The notes: generated by a model not told the origin, from the sequence alone. 64,000 nt of DNA from Rhizobium rhizogenes NBRC 13257 (GCF_000696095.1 NZ_BAYX01000002.1:310001-374000), one strand, 5' to 3'; positions 45,139 through 54,952 are shown, counted from the first letter of the stretch. Translations and numbers: made by a program.

Positions 45139-46397
45139 GGCGCCGCTTCCCTTCGGGTCAAGCCACGCTGATGATGTTGCTCCAGCGCCCCGCAGCCCCA
45201 GACGATACCGATCAGCATGTAGAGATGGCGCCAATGGTCGGTATCGATGACGTTGCCGATACCCACATGGCCGAGAATGACGATCCAGGCGATCATCACG
45301 TAAGGCTGCCAGGGCCGCTCCTTCAAAAGGTTGCGGAAGCCGATATAGATGGTCCAGCAGATCATGCTGACCCAGCAGAAGAAGCCGAGCCAGCCATAGG
45401 TGGTCAGCGTCTTCAGCCAGATATTGTGCTCGTCCTCGCGAAAGAGGGTGGAGAACACCAGCGGCCCGATACCGAGCGGCCTTTCCATCGACATCATGAA
45501 GCCGAGGCGATGCCGCTCGAAGCGGCCGAGATGTCCGCCGTCATAATCCTGCACGAGCTGCGTGCGCGTCGAGAACAGGTCGCTGACCTGATGGAATTGC
45601 AGTGCGACAATCAGCACGACGACCATGAGAACAATTGCCGTCAGCGACATCACGAGGATGCGCAACCGAAAGGCGTTGCTGCGATGCTTCAGCAACATGC
45701 AGAAGATCAGCATTACCGAGGCAAAGGCGAACAGCGCCCAGGCGGCACGCGAGAAGGAGAGAAAGATGCCGAAGGCCAGGACGATCAGGCATAGCGCCTT
45801 GATCGGCGCCTTCTTGAGATCGCCGATCAATATGCCATGCATGAGAAAGATGGTCGGTGTCACCAGATAGGGACCGAAGACGTTCGGATCCTGAAATGCG
45901 CCCATGGCGCGGTCGTAGCGCGTGAAAATCCCGAAGCCGGGGACAGCGTGGAAATAGCCGAGTATGCCAAGGCTCGCCGTGATCAGCGCGGCAACGACCC
46001 AGGTGTTGAAGATCAACTTCAGCCGTTTTTCGCTGTCCTCGATGATCGCGGCGTAGAAGACGGCGCTCAGCGCCAGGAAGGTGGAGACGGCGATATAGAC
46101 CGGACCGTCGAGATGGTCGCTGGCGCCGAGATCGCGCATCTGCGTCAGCGACAGCATGCCGCCGACATTGAAGGCCAGGAAGAGAGCCAGCAGCGGCGCG
46201 GTGCTGCGCGAGATCTTCAGCCCGAGGATGAACCAGGTGCCGATGAGAAAGGCGAGCCACAGCTCATAGGGCGCGGGCTCGGCGATGACGAAACCCGACA
46301 GGAACACCCCGAAGGCGACGCAGGCCGTGCCGATCAGCCGAAGCGTGGCAAGCTGCGGCCGGTCGACGCGCGGGAAGGGGAGATCGATCGCGGTCAA
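45135..46397 (-). CDS. O-antigen ligase/Wzy-like polysaccharide polymerase
   Basis: 420 aa integral membrane protein with about 11-12 hydrophobic segments and a periplasmic loop near residues 235-315. That loop ends in FREDEHNIWLKTLTTYGWLG, the His-containing pattern of Wzy_C/ligase proteins. It likely polymerises the repeat unit in the periplasm. Both ends overlap neighbours by 4 bp. Similarity to ExoQ is by role, not by proven homology, so I give no symbol. Confidence 0.8.
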   Translation of the reverse strand: MTAIDLPFPRVDRPQLATLRLIGTACVAFGVFLSGFVIAEPAPYELWLAFLIGTWFILGLKISRSTAPLLALFLAFNVGGMLSLTQMRDLGASDHLDGPVYIAVSTFLALSAVFYAAIIEDSEKRLKLIFNTWVVAALITASLGILGYFHAVPGFGIFTRYDRAMGAFQDPNVFGPYLVTPTIFLMHGILIGDLKKAPIKALCLIVLAFGIFLSFSRAAWALFAFASVMLIFCMLLKHRSNAFRLRILVMSLTAIVLMVVVLIVALQFHQVSDLFSTRTQLVQDYDGGHLGRFERHRLGFMMSMERPLGIGPLVFSTLFREDEHNIWLKTLTTYGWLGFFCWVSMICWTIYIGFRNLLKERPWQPYVMIAWIVILGHVGIGNVIDTDHWRHLYMLIGIVWGCGALEQHHQRGLTRREAAP

Positions 46398-47956
46398 TAG
46401 GCGTTTTCCGTGTTCAGAAGACGGAAGGGCGTCAGGAACAGGATCTTCAGATCGAAGAACAGCGACCAGTTCTCGATGTAATAGAGGTCATAGGCCGTGC
46501 GGAACTTGATCTTGTCGTCGCTGTCGATCTCGCCGCGCCAGCCGTTGATCTGCGCCCAGCCGGTGACGCCGGGCTTGACGCGATGGCGGGCGAAATAACC
46601 CTCGACCACATCGGCATAGGTGCGGTTATGGCTCGCCGCCAGCACGGCATGCGGACGCGGGCCGACGAGCGACAGGTTGCCGAGCAGCACATTGAAGAGC
46701 TGCGGCAGCTCATCGACCGAGGTCTTGCGGATGAAGCGGCCGACCGGCGTGACGCGGGGGTCGTTCTTGGTGACGGCGTTGCGGGCCGTCGGGTCGCTCA
46801 TATGCGTGTACATCGAGCGGAACTTGAGGACCTTGATGATCTCGTTGTTGAAGCCGTGACGCTTCTGCATGAAGAAGACCGGCCCCTTCGAGGTCGTCTT
46901 CACCGCGATCGCTGCGGCAAGCATGACCGGCCAGAGCAGGGACAGCGCGAGCAGGCTGAAGAAGACATCGAAGATGCGCTTGGCGACGCCATCCCAATCG
47001 CGGATCGGCTTGTTGAAGATGTCGAGCATCGGCACCGCGCCGACATGCGAATAGGCGCGCGGGCGGAAGCGCAGCTTGTTGGCATGCGCCGCCAGGCGGA
47101 TATCGGCGGGCAGCACCCAGAGCATCTTCAGGAGCTGCAGAATACGGTCTTCGGCGCTCATCGGCAGCGCGATGATCAGCATGTCGACCCGGGTCAGCCG
47201 GGCAAATTCGACCAGCTCGGGGACAGTGCCGAGTTTCGGATAGCCGGCCACCATCACCGGCGACCGCTTCTCGCCACGATCGTCGAAGATGCCGCAGATG
47301 CGGATATCGTTATCGGGTTGATGCTCGAGCGCGCGGATCAGTTCCTTGGCCGGCTCGCCGCCGCCGACGATGACGGCGCGCCGCTCCATGATGCCGTTGC
47401 GAGCCCAGTGGCGGATGCCATAGGCGAACATCAGGCGCGCGCCGACAAGGAAAATCGCGCCGGCGACAAACCAGGTGGTGAGAAGGCGGACAGAATAGAC
47501 GCCATCGACATGGAACGGCACGAGGGCAATGGCGACCACCGCGAACGCCGCCACCCATGGCAGCAGGATGCGCTGCAGGAAGCGGTGCGGCAGGCGTAGC
47601 ATCGGGATTTGATAGGCGTCAGCCACCTGCAGAAAGATGATGGTGAGCGTGCTGAGCGAGATCGTTACCGTTGTCTTCGCCAGAAAGGAATGATCGCCCG
47701 GTGCTGTCAGGAAGAAGAGAACCGCAAGTCCGACGACGAGCAGCCACAGGAATTCGAAGAGCCGATACTGGCCGATGATGATCGCCGGTGTCTGGTTGCC
47801 TTCGCGAAATTGCTCGGCGATCTGGCGGGCATAGGCATTGATGTCGCCGGACAGATTCTCGCCGCCCTTTTCCTCGGCGCTGCGGGCGCGGATTTCCGAA
47901 ACCTGCTTGCGAATATGGTCCAAGTCAAATTGCTTGGACTTCTCGATGGGGTTCAT
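46394..47956 (-). CDS. Priming polyprenyl-phosphate sugar-1-phosphate transferase (WcaJ/ExoY type)
   Basis: 520 aa. Residues 1-60 are hydrophilic; four membrane helices follow to about 200. A Rossmann-like domain ([18 protein letters not shown], about 207) precedes a C-terminal Bac_transf catalytic domain with [40 protein letters not shown] and [20 protein letters not shown]. It transfers the first sugar phosphate (commonly glucose or galactose) to undecaprenyl phosphate. Its stop overlaps the polymerase-like gene, so they are coupled. Confidence 0.9.
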   Translation of the reverse strand: MNPIEKSKQFDLDHIRKQVSEIRARSAEEKGGENLSGDINAYARQIAEQFREGNQTPAIIIGQYRLFEFLWLLVVGLAVLFFLTAPGDHSFLAKTTVTISLSTLTIIFLQVADAYQIPMLRLPHRFLQRILLPWVAAFAVVAIALVPFHVDGVYSVRLLTTWFVAGAIFLVGARLMFAYGIRHWARNGIMERRAVIVGGGEPAKELIRALEHQPDNDIRICGIFDDRGEKRSPVMVAGYPKLGTVPELVEFARLTRVDMLIIALPMSAEDRILQLLKMLWVLPADIRLAAHANKLRFRPRAYSHVGAVPMLDIFNKPIRDWDGVAKRIFDVFFSLLALSLLWPVMLAAAIAVKTTSKGPVFFMQKRHGFNNEIIKVLKFRSMYTHMSDPTARNAVTKNDPRVTPVGRFIRKTSVDELPQLFNVLLGNLSLVGPRPHAVLAASHNRTYADVVEGYFARHRVKPGVTGWAQINGWRGEIDSDDKIKFRTAYDLYYIENWSLFFDLKILFLTPFRLLNTENAY

Positions 47957-48032
47957 GGCAGTTCATCCGATCGTTACCGGATATCGCCTAGCAGGTATGA
48001 GCTAAGAAACGCTTACAACACTCGCTTGTATT

Positions 48033-49178
48033 CTAACGTTCGGCGCCTGGCTCAAGTATATTGTAATATAGGTTGACAGTATCCCTTGCCATGATCGAGG
48101 CTGAAAACGCCGAGCGGATTGTGCCGATATCGGGCATGATGCGGCGAGCCCAGTCCGGTTCGGTGATGGCCTCGGCCATCACGCGCGAAAGATCGTCTGT
48201 ATCGTCGGGAACCACGAGCGCCGCGCTATCCTCACCAAGTGCTTCGGGAATACCGCCGACGCGCGAGGCGATCACGGTTTTCTCCGCCGCAAGCGCCTCC
48301 AGCACGATATAGGGCATGGCTTCGGCGCGCGAGGGGACGACGACGGCCTGCGACAGGGCAAAGGCGTCCTGCACGCGCATGGCAGGCAACAGGCCGATGC
48401 GCTGGCCGAGACCGCGCTCGATCATCATCGTCCGGTATTTGTCCCTGTCCGGCCCGTCACCGATCATCAGCGCGGAGAGGGGGCGTCCGATCCGCCGTTC
48501 GGTCTTGGCGAAGGCCTCCACAAACAGATCGGGACCTTTGAGGTCCCGCAGCATGCCGATATAGACGAAATGGACCGCGTCCGATCGCGTGGGGACGGTC
48601 CTGAAGTCACTATCGCTGATGCCGTTATAAATCAGGGCGGTGCGCGTCCGCGGCTTGCCGATCTTGTGCTCGTAACTTCGGCGTTCGAAATCGCAGATGA
48701 AGATCAGCCCGTCGGTCAGGAATTCCAGCAGCCGCTCCAGGCTATGGACCAGAATGCCCTGCGGCGAGGTGCGCGAGAAATGCAGGCTGCCGCCATGCGC
48801 TGTGTAGACGCGGGCTACGCGATACTTCTTCACCCGCAAGACTGAGCCGATGATGCGTGCAAGCAGGCCGCCCTTGGCGCCATGCCCATGCAGCACATCC
48901 GGCCGCAAACTTTTGATTGTCTTATAGCTTTTCCAGAGCGTCGTAATATCCGACAGGCTGATGTGACGCCGGATCGGTAGGCGCGTCACGCCAAGCGCAA
49001 GAAAGGGCTGGACATCGTCGAACAACCGGTCCTCATGCGCCCCGCCGGTCAGGCTGTCGCAGAGAATGCCGACTTGATGTCCCGCCTTGCTCTGTTCCTC
49101 CGCCAGATCGCGGATATGGCGGAAGACCCCGCCGACCGGTGACCTGAAGCAATGGAGGATGCGGAGCGGTTTTGTCAT
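48033..49178 (-). CDS. Glycosyltransferase family 4 (exopolysaccharide cluster)
   Basis: 381 aa. N-terminal RILHCFRSPVGGVFRHIRDL shows the glycine loop of GT4 enzymes. The C-terminal half has FVYIGMLRDLKGPDLFVEAF and RAEAMPYIVLEALAAEKTVI, the E-x7-E motif, then VGGIPEAL. It resembles the glycosyltransferase at 43.9 kb in layout but is clearly different in sequence. It starts 12 bp downstream of the export lipoprotein stop. Confidence 0.88.
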   Translation of the reverse strand: MTKPLRILHCFRSPVGGVFRHIRDLAEEQSKAGHQVGILCDSLTGGAHEDRLFDDVQPFLALGVTRLPIRRHISLSDITTLWKSYKTIKSLRPDVLHGHGAKGGLLARIIGSVLRVKKYRVARVYTAHGGSLHFSRTSPQGILVHSLERLLEFLTDGLIFICDFERRSYEHKIGKPRTRTALIYNGISDSDFRTVPTRSDAVHFVYIGMLRDLKGPDLFVEAFAKTERRIGRPLSALMIGDGPDRDKYRTMMIERGLGQRIGLLPAMRVQDAFALSQAVVVPSRAEAMPYIVLEALAAEKTVIASRVGGIPEALGEDSAALVVPDDTDDLSRVMAEAITEPDWARRIMPDIGTIRSAFSASIMARDTVNLYYNILEPGAER

Positions 49179-49190
49179 GATCGTGAACGG

Positions 49191-49766
49191 TCAGAACAGC
49201 CGTTCGCGGACATAGATCGTATCGCCCGCCAGCACCGGATCCGAGATGCCGACCCGACCTGTCATGACATGACCGTTGATCTTGCGGGTCACGTCGGCAT
49301 TGGCCTGGTTGGCGCGACTGCTGAAGCCGCCGGCAACCGCGATGGCGTTCTGGATCGTCATGCCTGGGACGTAGGAATACTGGCCGGGCTGGCCGACTTC
49401 GCCCATGATGTAGACCGAGCGGTAGCGGTCGATGTCGATGGTGACATCGGGGTCGCGGATGTAGCCCTGGCGAAGTTTCTGGGCGATCTGGCCGGAAAGC
49501 TGCTGCAGCGTGCGGCCGCGGGCAGGGACCTGGCCGATCAGCGGGAAGGAGATGTAGCCGGCCTGGTCGACCGTATAGGTGTTGGTCAGGCCTTCCTGAT
49601 CGAAGACGGTCACGCGCAGGCGATCGCCGCTATCCAGCATATAGGGCTGGATCGTCGCTTCACTGAAGGCTTTCGGCGCAGGCTGATAGGTGTTGCAGCC
49701 GCTGAGCGCGGCGCTCACGGCTGCCATGCCGAGTGCCAGGACAATCTTTGGCTTTGCGAAGGACAT
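49191..49766 (-). CDS. Polysaccharide export outer-membrane lipoprotein (Wza/ExoF-like, OPX)
   Basis: 191 aa from the ATG at 49766. The lipobox LSGC is near residue 24. A Poly_export domain follows (YMLDSGDRLRVTVFDQEGLTN, given in part; GYISFPLIGQVPARGRTLQQL) and one SLBB-like unit with YRSVYIMGEVGQPGQYSYVPG and MTIQNAIAVAGGF. It is short for an OPX protein (Wza is about 380 aa), like the ExoF-type form in rhizobia. It forms the periplasmic/outer-membrane part of the export path. Confidence 0.88.
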   Translation of the reverse strand: MSFAKPKIVLALGMAAVSAALSGCNTYQPAPKAFSEATIQPYMLDSGDRLRVTVFDQEGLTNTYTVDQAGYISFPLIGQVPARGRTLQQLSGQIAQKLRQGYIRDPDVTIDIDRYRSVYIMGEVGQPGQYSYVPGMTIQNAIAVAGGFSSRANQANADVTRKINGHVMTGRVGISDPVLAGDTIYVRERLF

Positions 49767-49809
49767 TTCGCGCTCACGGACGAGGAAAATCACTGTCGTC
49801 GTTATCGAT

Positions 49810-49890
49810 CCGTTAGGGTTAACGGTCGGTAAAGAGCGAAGAAAAATTCATGTCATTCATTAGAGGTGTCGAAAATAATACTCGAAAATA
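49810..49890. promoter_or_regulatory. Divergent regulatory region of the exopolysaccharide cluster
   Basis: Between the export gene (minus) and the chain-length gene (plus) are CCGTTA/TAACGG (49810-49825, 4-nt loop) and a 9-bp direct repeat TCGAAAATA at 49869-49877 and 49882-49890, period 13. The region is much richer in A/T than its neighbours. It is likely a shared control region. Confidence 0.4.
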
Positions 49891-49958
49891 CTATTAACGC
49901 TTGGGTTACTATAGTCGTTTACATTTAATCTTGGCTTTATATTATGGAGTTCTTGTAT

Positions 49959-52124
49959 ATGCCCGGCATCAACAGCAGCCAGCAGGATGTTGATATTGAT
50001 CTGGCGCTGCTCTTTCGCGCTGTATGGCAGCGACGGCTGCGGGTCATCGCCATCACGCTCGCCGGCGCTTGCCTGGCGTTTGCCGTCGCCAAGGTCGTTT
50101 CCCCGGAATATCGCAGCGAAACCCGCATTCTGATCGAGCAGCGCGCGCCGGCATTCGCGACGACGACTCAGAACAATGACGCCGGCTCGGCTCCCTTGCT
50201 GGACGAGCTCAATATCGCCAGCCAGGTGCAGATCCTGCAGTCGGCCGATCTCGTCAAGCAGGTGATCACCAAACTGAAGCTCTATGAGCACCCGGAATTC
50301 GATGCGGCGACAAGAAGCTCCGCCTTCTCCGACATTCTGGTCATGCTGCACCTCAAGAAGAGCTCGCTCGACAAGGCGCCGGAAGAGCGGATGCTCGATG
50401 CTTTTACCAACCGGTTGCAGGTCTATCAGATCAACAGTTCCCGCGTCATCGGTGTCAGCTTCACCTCCCGCGATCCGGATCTGGCGGCCAGCGTTCCCAA
50501 CGCCATGGCGCAGATCTATTTGTCGATGCAGAGCGGCGCCAAGCTCGATTCCAACAGCGAGGCGACGCGCTGGCTGGAGCCGGAGATCACCAATCTGCGC
50601 GAGAAGGTCAGCGAGGCCGAAAAGAAGGTCGCTGATTACCGCTCCGCCAACGGCCTCCTGCAGACCAGCGACACCAATACGTTCGCGACGCAGCAGCTTG
50701 CCGATATTTCCGGTCAATTGGCGCAGGTGCGCGGCGAAAGGGCCAATGCCGAGGCACGCGCCCAGGCCGTGCGCGGCGCGCTCGCCTCCGGCCGTTCCAT
50801 CGATACGCTGACCGATGTCTCGGGCTCGCTGACTATCCAGCGGCTGAAGGCAACGGAGTCCGGCCTGGAATCGCAGATCTCGGATCTGTCCACCAGCTTG
50901 ATGGAAGGGCACCCCCGGTTGAAGAGCCTGCGTGCCCAGCTGACCGATATCCGTCAGCAGATCGACCGCGAGACCCAGAAGATCCTTGCCAGCATCGAGA
51001 ACGAAGCCAAGGTCGCGCAGCTGCGCGAACAGCAGCTCGTGGCGCAGTCGAACACATTGAAGGCCGATAGCGCCCGGGCAGGGCAGGATGAAGTCGGCCT
51101 CAACGCGCTGGTACGTGAAGCGACCGCGCAACGGCAATTGCTGGAAACCTATCTTGCCCGCTATCGGGAGGCCGCCTCCCGCGTCAACAAGAATTCAAGT
51201 CCGGCGGATGCCCGCGTTGTCTCCCAGGCCGTCGAGCCGGTCGATCCTTATTTTCCGAAGGTTGGGCCAATCGTCGTCGTCGCCGCACTCGCCTCCTTTC
51301 TCCTGACCTGCATCGTCATCATGCTGATGGAGCTCTTCAGTGGCCGCGCCCTGCGTCCGGTCGGCCCGGCTGAGCGCGAGACCGCTGCTCGTCCGCTAAC
51401 CGCGGCCAACGTGCATCAGGGGCCTGTGCCTGCAAGCATGCTTTCCGTCGCCGTCGATCCGGTATTGGCGCGCGAGATGGAAGAGGCGGTCGATCTTGGA
51501 CATATGCCGCAAGAGGCAGCGGAAGACGAGGAGGATTTCTCCATCCAGTCGGTCGCCGATTATCTGATCGGACGCGACTCTCGCCTTGCTATCTCCATAT
51601 CTCCGACCGGCGACAATGGTTCCACGGCAACCGTGATGCTGGCCCGCACCATTGCCGATGCCGGATGCCGCATCGTGCTGGTCGATATGACGGGAACCGG
51701 CTGCCCGTCGCGGCTGATGGCCGAATCCGACGATCTTTCAGGGGTGACGGATCTACTCTGCGGAGAGGCCGCTTTTGCCGACACCATTCACCCGGATCGC
51801 CTGTCCGACGCGCATCTTGTGCCGCAGGGCACCAGTGACGTCGGTCGCGCGATGCGCGGCGCCGACCGTCTGTCGCTCATCCTCGATGCGCTCGGTTCGG
51901 CCTATGATATTGTTCTGGTCGAATGCGGTGCCGCCGACGTCTCCGGCGTCGCGCGTCTGACACGCAGCAAGGATACGGAAATCCTGCTCTCCATGCCGGA
52001 GCCCGACGAAGACCAGTTCATGGCGGCGATGACGGAGTTCCAGAAGGCTGGCTATGAGCACATCATCCTGATGTCCGGCTGGCGTGCCGAGCGTGGCGCC
52101 GACGCTCGTCAGTATGCGGCCTAA
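49959..52124 (+). CDS. Polysaccharide chain-length determinant fused to a degenerate BY-kinase domain
   Basis: 721 aa from the ATG at 49959, which has GGAG 9 nt upstream; the ATG at 49944 would leave that site inside the gene. Residues 1-420 are a Wzz-type PCP domain: first helix VIAITLAGACLAFAVAKVV, a long periplasmic coiled-coil (about 170-370), and a second helix VGPIVVVAALASFLLTCIVI. From about 540 the domain follows BY-kinase layout, but Walker A reads PTGDNGST without Lys, Walker A' reads LVDMTGTG and Walker B reads VLVECGAAD. There is no C-terminal tyrosine cluster. It probably controls length without kinase activity. Confidence 0.85.
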   Translation: MPGINSSQQDVDIDLALLFRAVWQRRLRVIAITLAGACLAFAVAKVVSPEYRSETRILIEQRAPAFATTTQNNDAGSAPLLDELNIASQVQILQSADLVKQVITKLKLYEHPEFDAATRSSAFSDILVMLHLKKSSLDKAPEERMLDAFTNRLQVYQINSSRVIGVSFTSRDPDLAASVPNAMAQIYLSMQSGAKLDSNSEATRWLEPEITNLREKVSEAEKKVADYRSANGLLQTSDTNTFATQQLADISGQLAQVRGERANAEARAQAVRGALASGRSIDTLTDVSGSLTIQRLKATESGLESQISDLSTSLMEGHPRLKSLRAQLTDIRQQIDRETQKILASIENEAKVAQLREQQLVAQSNTLKADSARAGQDEVGLNALVREATAQRQLLETYLARYREAASRVNKNSSPADARVVSQAVEPVDPYFPKVGPIVVVAALASFLLTCIVIMLMELFSGRALRPVGPAERETAARPLTAANVHQGPVPASMLSVAVDPVLAREMEEAVDLGHMPQEAAEDEEDFSIQSVADYLIGRDSRLAISISPTGDNGSTATVMLARTIADAGCRIVLVDMTGTGCPSRLMAESDDLSGVTDLLCGEAAFADTIHPDRLSDAHLVPQGTSDVGRAMRGADRLSLILDALGSAYDIVLVECGAADVSGVARLTRSKDTEILLSMPEPDEDQFMAAMTEFQKAGYEHIILMSGWRAERGADARQYAA

Positions 52125-53411
52125 TCAATCCTTGTCGGTTTCTTCCGTCGAAGGGGTGTTGACGCGTTGCCGCGCGCGCCGTCGCTGGATCAGGCCATAG
52201 AGTTGCGGACTGGCCTTGATGGCTGCTTTGGCGCGGGTCATGCCTCTTTGTGCGAAAGCAGCGACATGGCCGACCGCGGAGATCGGCAGGATCAGGTCGT
52301 GCTGCACGGTCTCCATGGGACACCACGAGCGCTTGTAGCCCTGGTCGCCGATGCCGAAGTCGAAGAGGGCAACATCCTCGCGATGCAACCGCTCGATCAT
52401 CAGCCAGAACAGCAGTTCGCCGGGGCTCGCCTCCGGAACCAGCGTCTCATCGATCGAGGCGAACTGGCAGATGACGTGATCGCCCTTCCGCGATAGTGCG
52501 GCGATCGCCGGGATATGCCCCTCATGCTCGCCCTTAAGCCGTAGCGCGTGCATCTCCAGCGTGGAATGGGATTCTTCGCCGTCCCGATGCAACAGCAGCC
52601 GGTGCAGGGCGGTTCGGGTCGGCGCATCCTGGAATACATCCGGCAGGCCCGCAGTCTTGAAGCGGACCGCTTTCTGCCGGAAGAACAGATCGAGCAGCGC
52701 GTCTTGCTGATCAGGCCCCGCGATCACATGCTCATAGCCACCCTTGTCATCGAGGATGCGGCTCTGGTGCTTGAATTTCTTGCGCCGCCGCTTTGCATTC
52801 ACCTGCCTCAGGGTCGCTTCGAAGGAGCCGAGGAAAGGCAGTTGAAAGGCGTGGTTCTGGTTCTCGACGGCCGGCAGCGAGGCGAGGGGACTTGTGCGAC
52901 CGCGCCAGGCGAGCGGCACATTGCGCAGCAGCATCAGATCGGCCTTGCCTCGCAACGCCCGCGCGATCTCAGCCCGCTGCAACGCTGTCAGGCCATTGCC
53001 GGCGGTTTCCAGAAACTCTGCGGAAAACAGGCCGGTATTGATATTGCTGTGGCGCGCGCCGATGAATTCGGCGCGGCGCACGCCCTTGGAACGAATGATC
53101 TCCAGCGGCAGGATAAAGGCGGTGCGCCCATTGACGGAGCCGTGGACGATTGCCAGCGGATGCCCTGAGGTTTCGGCCCAGGCGATGCACCAGTCATAGC
53201 TCTGGTGAAGCGATGCGAGATCGTCTCGCCCCAGCGTGCGCCATTCTGTCTCCAGCGGCGCCATGCTGTCGAAAATCTCGATGTCGATGCTGCGACCAGC
53301 TGTCGATAGCACGGCAGCGGACACAATATCCCTGTGCGCCGCATTCGTAGCGGGCATGTCAGCGATATCGAGCTTCTGTCTCTGCACCTGATGTCTCCGA
53401 TCGGACGGCAT
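52125..53411 (-). CDS. BioF2-like/CelD-type GNAT acetyltransferase
   Basis: 428 aa. The acetyltransferase domain of the BioF2-like family covers about residues 185-345: KRRRKKFKHQSRILDDKGG, then LDLFFRQKAVRFKTAGLPDVF, and FDFGIGDQGYKRSWCPMETV near residue 345. Such proteins accompany polysaccharide or cellulose clusters and may acetylate the polymer or its precursor. The start is uncertain (ATG 53411 or 53357), with no good ribosome site. Its stop abuts the stop of the chain-length gene with no intergenic base. Confidence 0.82.
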   Translation of the reverse strand: MPSDRRHQVQRQKLDIADMPATNAAHRDIVSAAVLSTAGRSIDIEIFDSMAPLETEWRTLGRDDLASLHQSYDWCIAWAETSGHPLAIVHGSVNGRTAFILPLEIIRSKGVRRAEFIGARHSNINTGLFSAEFLETAGNGLTALQRAEIARALRGKADLMLLRNVPLAWRGRTSPLASLPAVENQNHAFQLPFLGSFEATLRQVNAKRRRKKFKHQSRILDDKGGYEHVIAGPDQQDALLDLFFRQKAVRFKTAGLPDVFQDAPTRTALHRLLLHRDGEESHSTLEMHALRLKGEHEGHIPAIAALSRKGDHVICQFASIDETLVPEASPGELLFWLMIERLHREDVALFDFGIGDQGYKRSWCPMETVQHDLILPISAVGHVAAFAQRGMTRAKAAIKASPQLYGLIQRRRARQRVNTPSTEETDKD

Positions 53412-53526
53412 TCCGGTGCAGTCTTCGCTCAGGCGGCTTATTTTTGATTTAAGGTAGGGTCATGCGAAAGACTTCCCGCTCATCACGGTTATCCCCACGT
53501 TAATCCGCGAGCGTTTGGGTGCGCCT

Positions 53527-53736
53527 CTATCGGGCGCGAGGCCCCGCCATCCACTTGATGATCCCCATCGCCGGCAGTACCCAGATGATGCCGCTCACGA
53601 AGAAATAGAGGAAATGGACCCAGCCGGGTTGATCGGCCAGCGTGCGTACCGCCACGATCATCGCCACGATCGCATAGATCACCACCAGCAGGACGAGCAA
53701 AATCATCCCTACAAATTTGCGCAGGCGAAGGGGCAC
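53527..53736 (-). CDS. DUF2842 small membrane protein
   Basis: 69 aa from a GTG at 53736, which has GAGGAGA at 9 nt; the frame stays open far upstream but only this part has sense. Two helices are present: FVGMILLVLLVVIYAIVAMIV and WVHFLYFFVSGIIWVLPAMGI, then a short tail WMAGPRAR. The family is common next to heme A synthase in rhizobia, and is divergent from ctaA here. The role is unknown. Confidence 0.78.
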   Translation of the reverse strand: MPLRLRKFVGMILLVLLVVIYAIVAMIVAVRTLADQPGWVHFLYFFVSGIIWVLPAMGIIKWMAGPRAR

Positions 53737-53848
53737 GGGTTGGTCTCTCCTCTTACGACGGCATACCGCGACGGCATGCCGCAAACTCCCGGGACTTGTT
53801 TTGCACGCCCCCATCAGGCAAATCAACAGGCGCATGAAGGGAGATACT

Positions 53849-54952
53849 ATGGCTGTCGCAAATTTGACGTCGGAACAGGCTGTTTTGAACGAAGTGGCCC
53901 GCCAGGACCGCAATCGCCGCGCTATCCGCATCTGGCTCGGTTGCGTGCTTCTGGCGCTTTTTGCCCTCGTGCTGGTTGGCGGCGCGACGCGCCTCACCGA
54001 ATCCGGCCTGTCGATTACGCAGTGGCAGCCGATCCATGGTGTCATCCCGCCGCTCAATGCACAGGAATGGCAGGAGGAGTTCGACCTTTACAAGCGCATT
54101 CCGCAGTTCCAGCTGTTGAACAAGGATATGACGGTCGACGAATTCAAGGGCATCTTCTGGTGGGAGTGGGCACATCGCTTCCTTGCCCGCGCCATGGGCG
54201 TCATCTTCGGCGTGCCGCTGCTGTTCTTCGTGCTCACCGGCCGCGTCGAGCGCAAGCTATGGCTGCCGCTTGGCGGTATTTTCCTGCTTGGCGGGCTGCA
54301 GGGCGCGATCGGCTGGTGGATGGTCTCGTCCGGCCTGCAAGCGCGGACCGACGTCAGCCAGTATCGCCTCGCCACCCATCTCGTCACCGCCTGTCTGATC
54401 TTTGCCTCCTGCATGTGGTTCATGCGCGCGCTGTCGCCGCATTCGAACGAGCCGGCCCCGACGCGTTACTCGGCGAAACTCGCCGGCCTTATTGCCTTCA
54501 TGTCGCTGTTCCAGATCTATCTCGGCGCGCTGGTTGCCGGCCTCGATGCGGGCATGTCCTACAATACCTGGCCGTTGATGGACGGTGCGGTGGTGCCGGG
54601 CGGATTGTTCGTGCAGTCGCCGGGCTGGATCAATTTCTTCGAGAACCCGAAGATGGTGCAATATGTCCATCGACTCGGCGCTTATGCGCTCTTCGCCGTC
54701 GTCGCGGTCAATATGATCATCTCGCTGCGCGCGGCGGCGGAGACGACCCATGCCCGCCGCTCGGTCGTGCTGTTCGTGCTGGTGCTGATCCAGGCGATCC
54801 TGGGCATTACGACGCTGCTCCTGCAGGTGCCGCTGCATCTGGCACTGACCCACCAGGCCGGCGCGCTGATCGTCTTCGGCTTTGCCATCGCCAACTGGCG
54901 CGGTTTTTACGGAGAATATCCGCGCCAGACGGTCATTGCCGTGAGGGACTGA
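53849..54952 (+). CDS. ctaA: Heme A synthase (CtaA/COX15)
   Basis: 367 aa with AAGGGAG upstream of the ATG at 53849. Eight membrane helices are arranged in two four-helix halves. Heme-ligand histidines appear in FWWEWAHRFLARAMG (about 105), RLATHLVTACLIF (about 175), VQYVHRLGAYALF (about 275) and LALTHQAGALIVF (about 335). The N-terminal VLVGGATRLTESGLSITQWQ is a family signature. It oxidises heme O to heme A for cytochrome oxidase. Confidence 0.95.
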   Translation: MAVANLTSEQAVLNEVARQDRNRRAIRIWLGCVLLALFALVLVGGATRLTESGLSITQWQPIHGVIPPLNAQEWQEEFDLYKRIPQFQLLNKDMTVDEFKGIFWWEWAHRFLARAMGVIFGVPLLFFVLTGRVERKLWLPLGGIFLLGGLQGAIGWWMVSSGLQARTDVSQYRLATHLVTACLIFASCMWFMRALSPHSNEPAPTRYSAKLAGLIAFMSLFQIYLGALVAGLDAGMSYNTWPLMDGAVVPGGLFVQSPGWINFFENPKMVQYVHRLGAYALFAVVAVNMIISLRAAAETTHARRSVVLFVLVLIQAILGITTLLLQVPLHLALTHQAGALIVFGFAIANWRGFYGEYPRQTVIAVRD

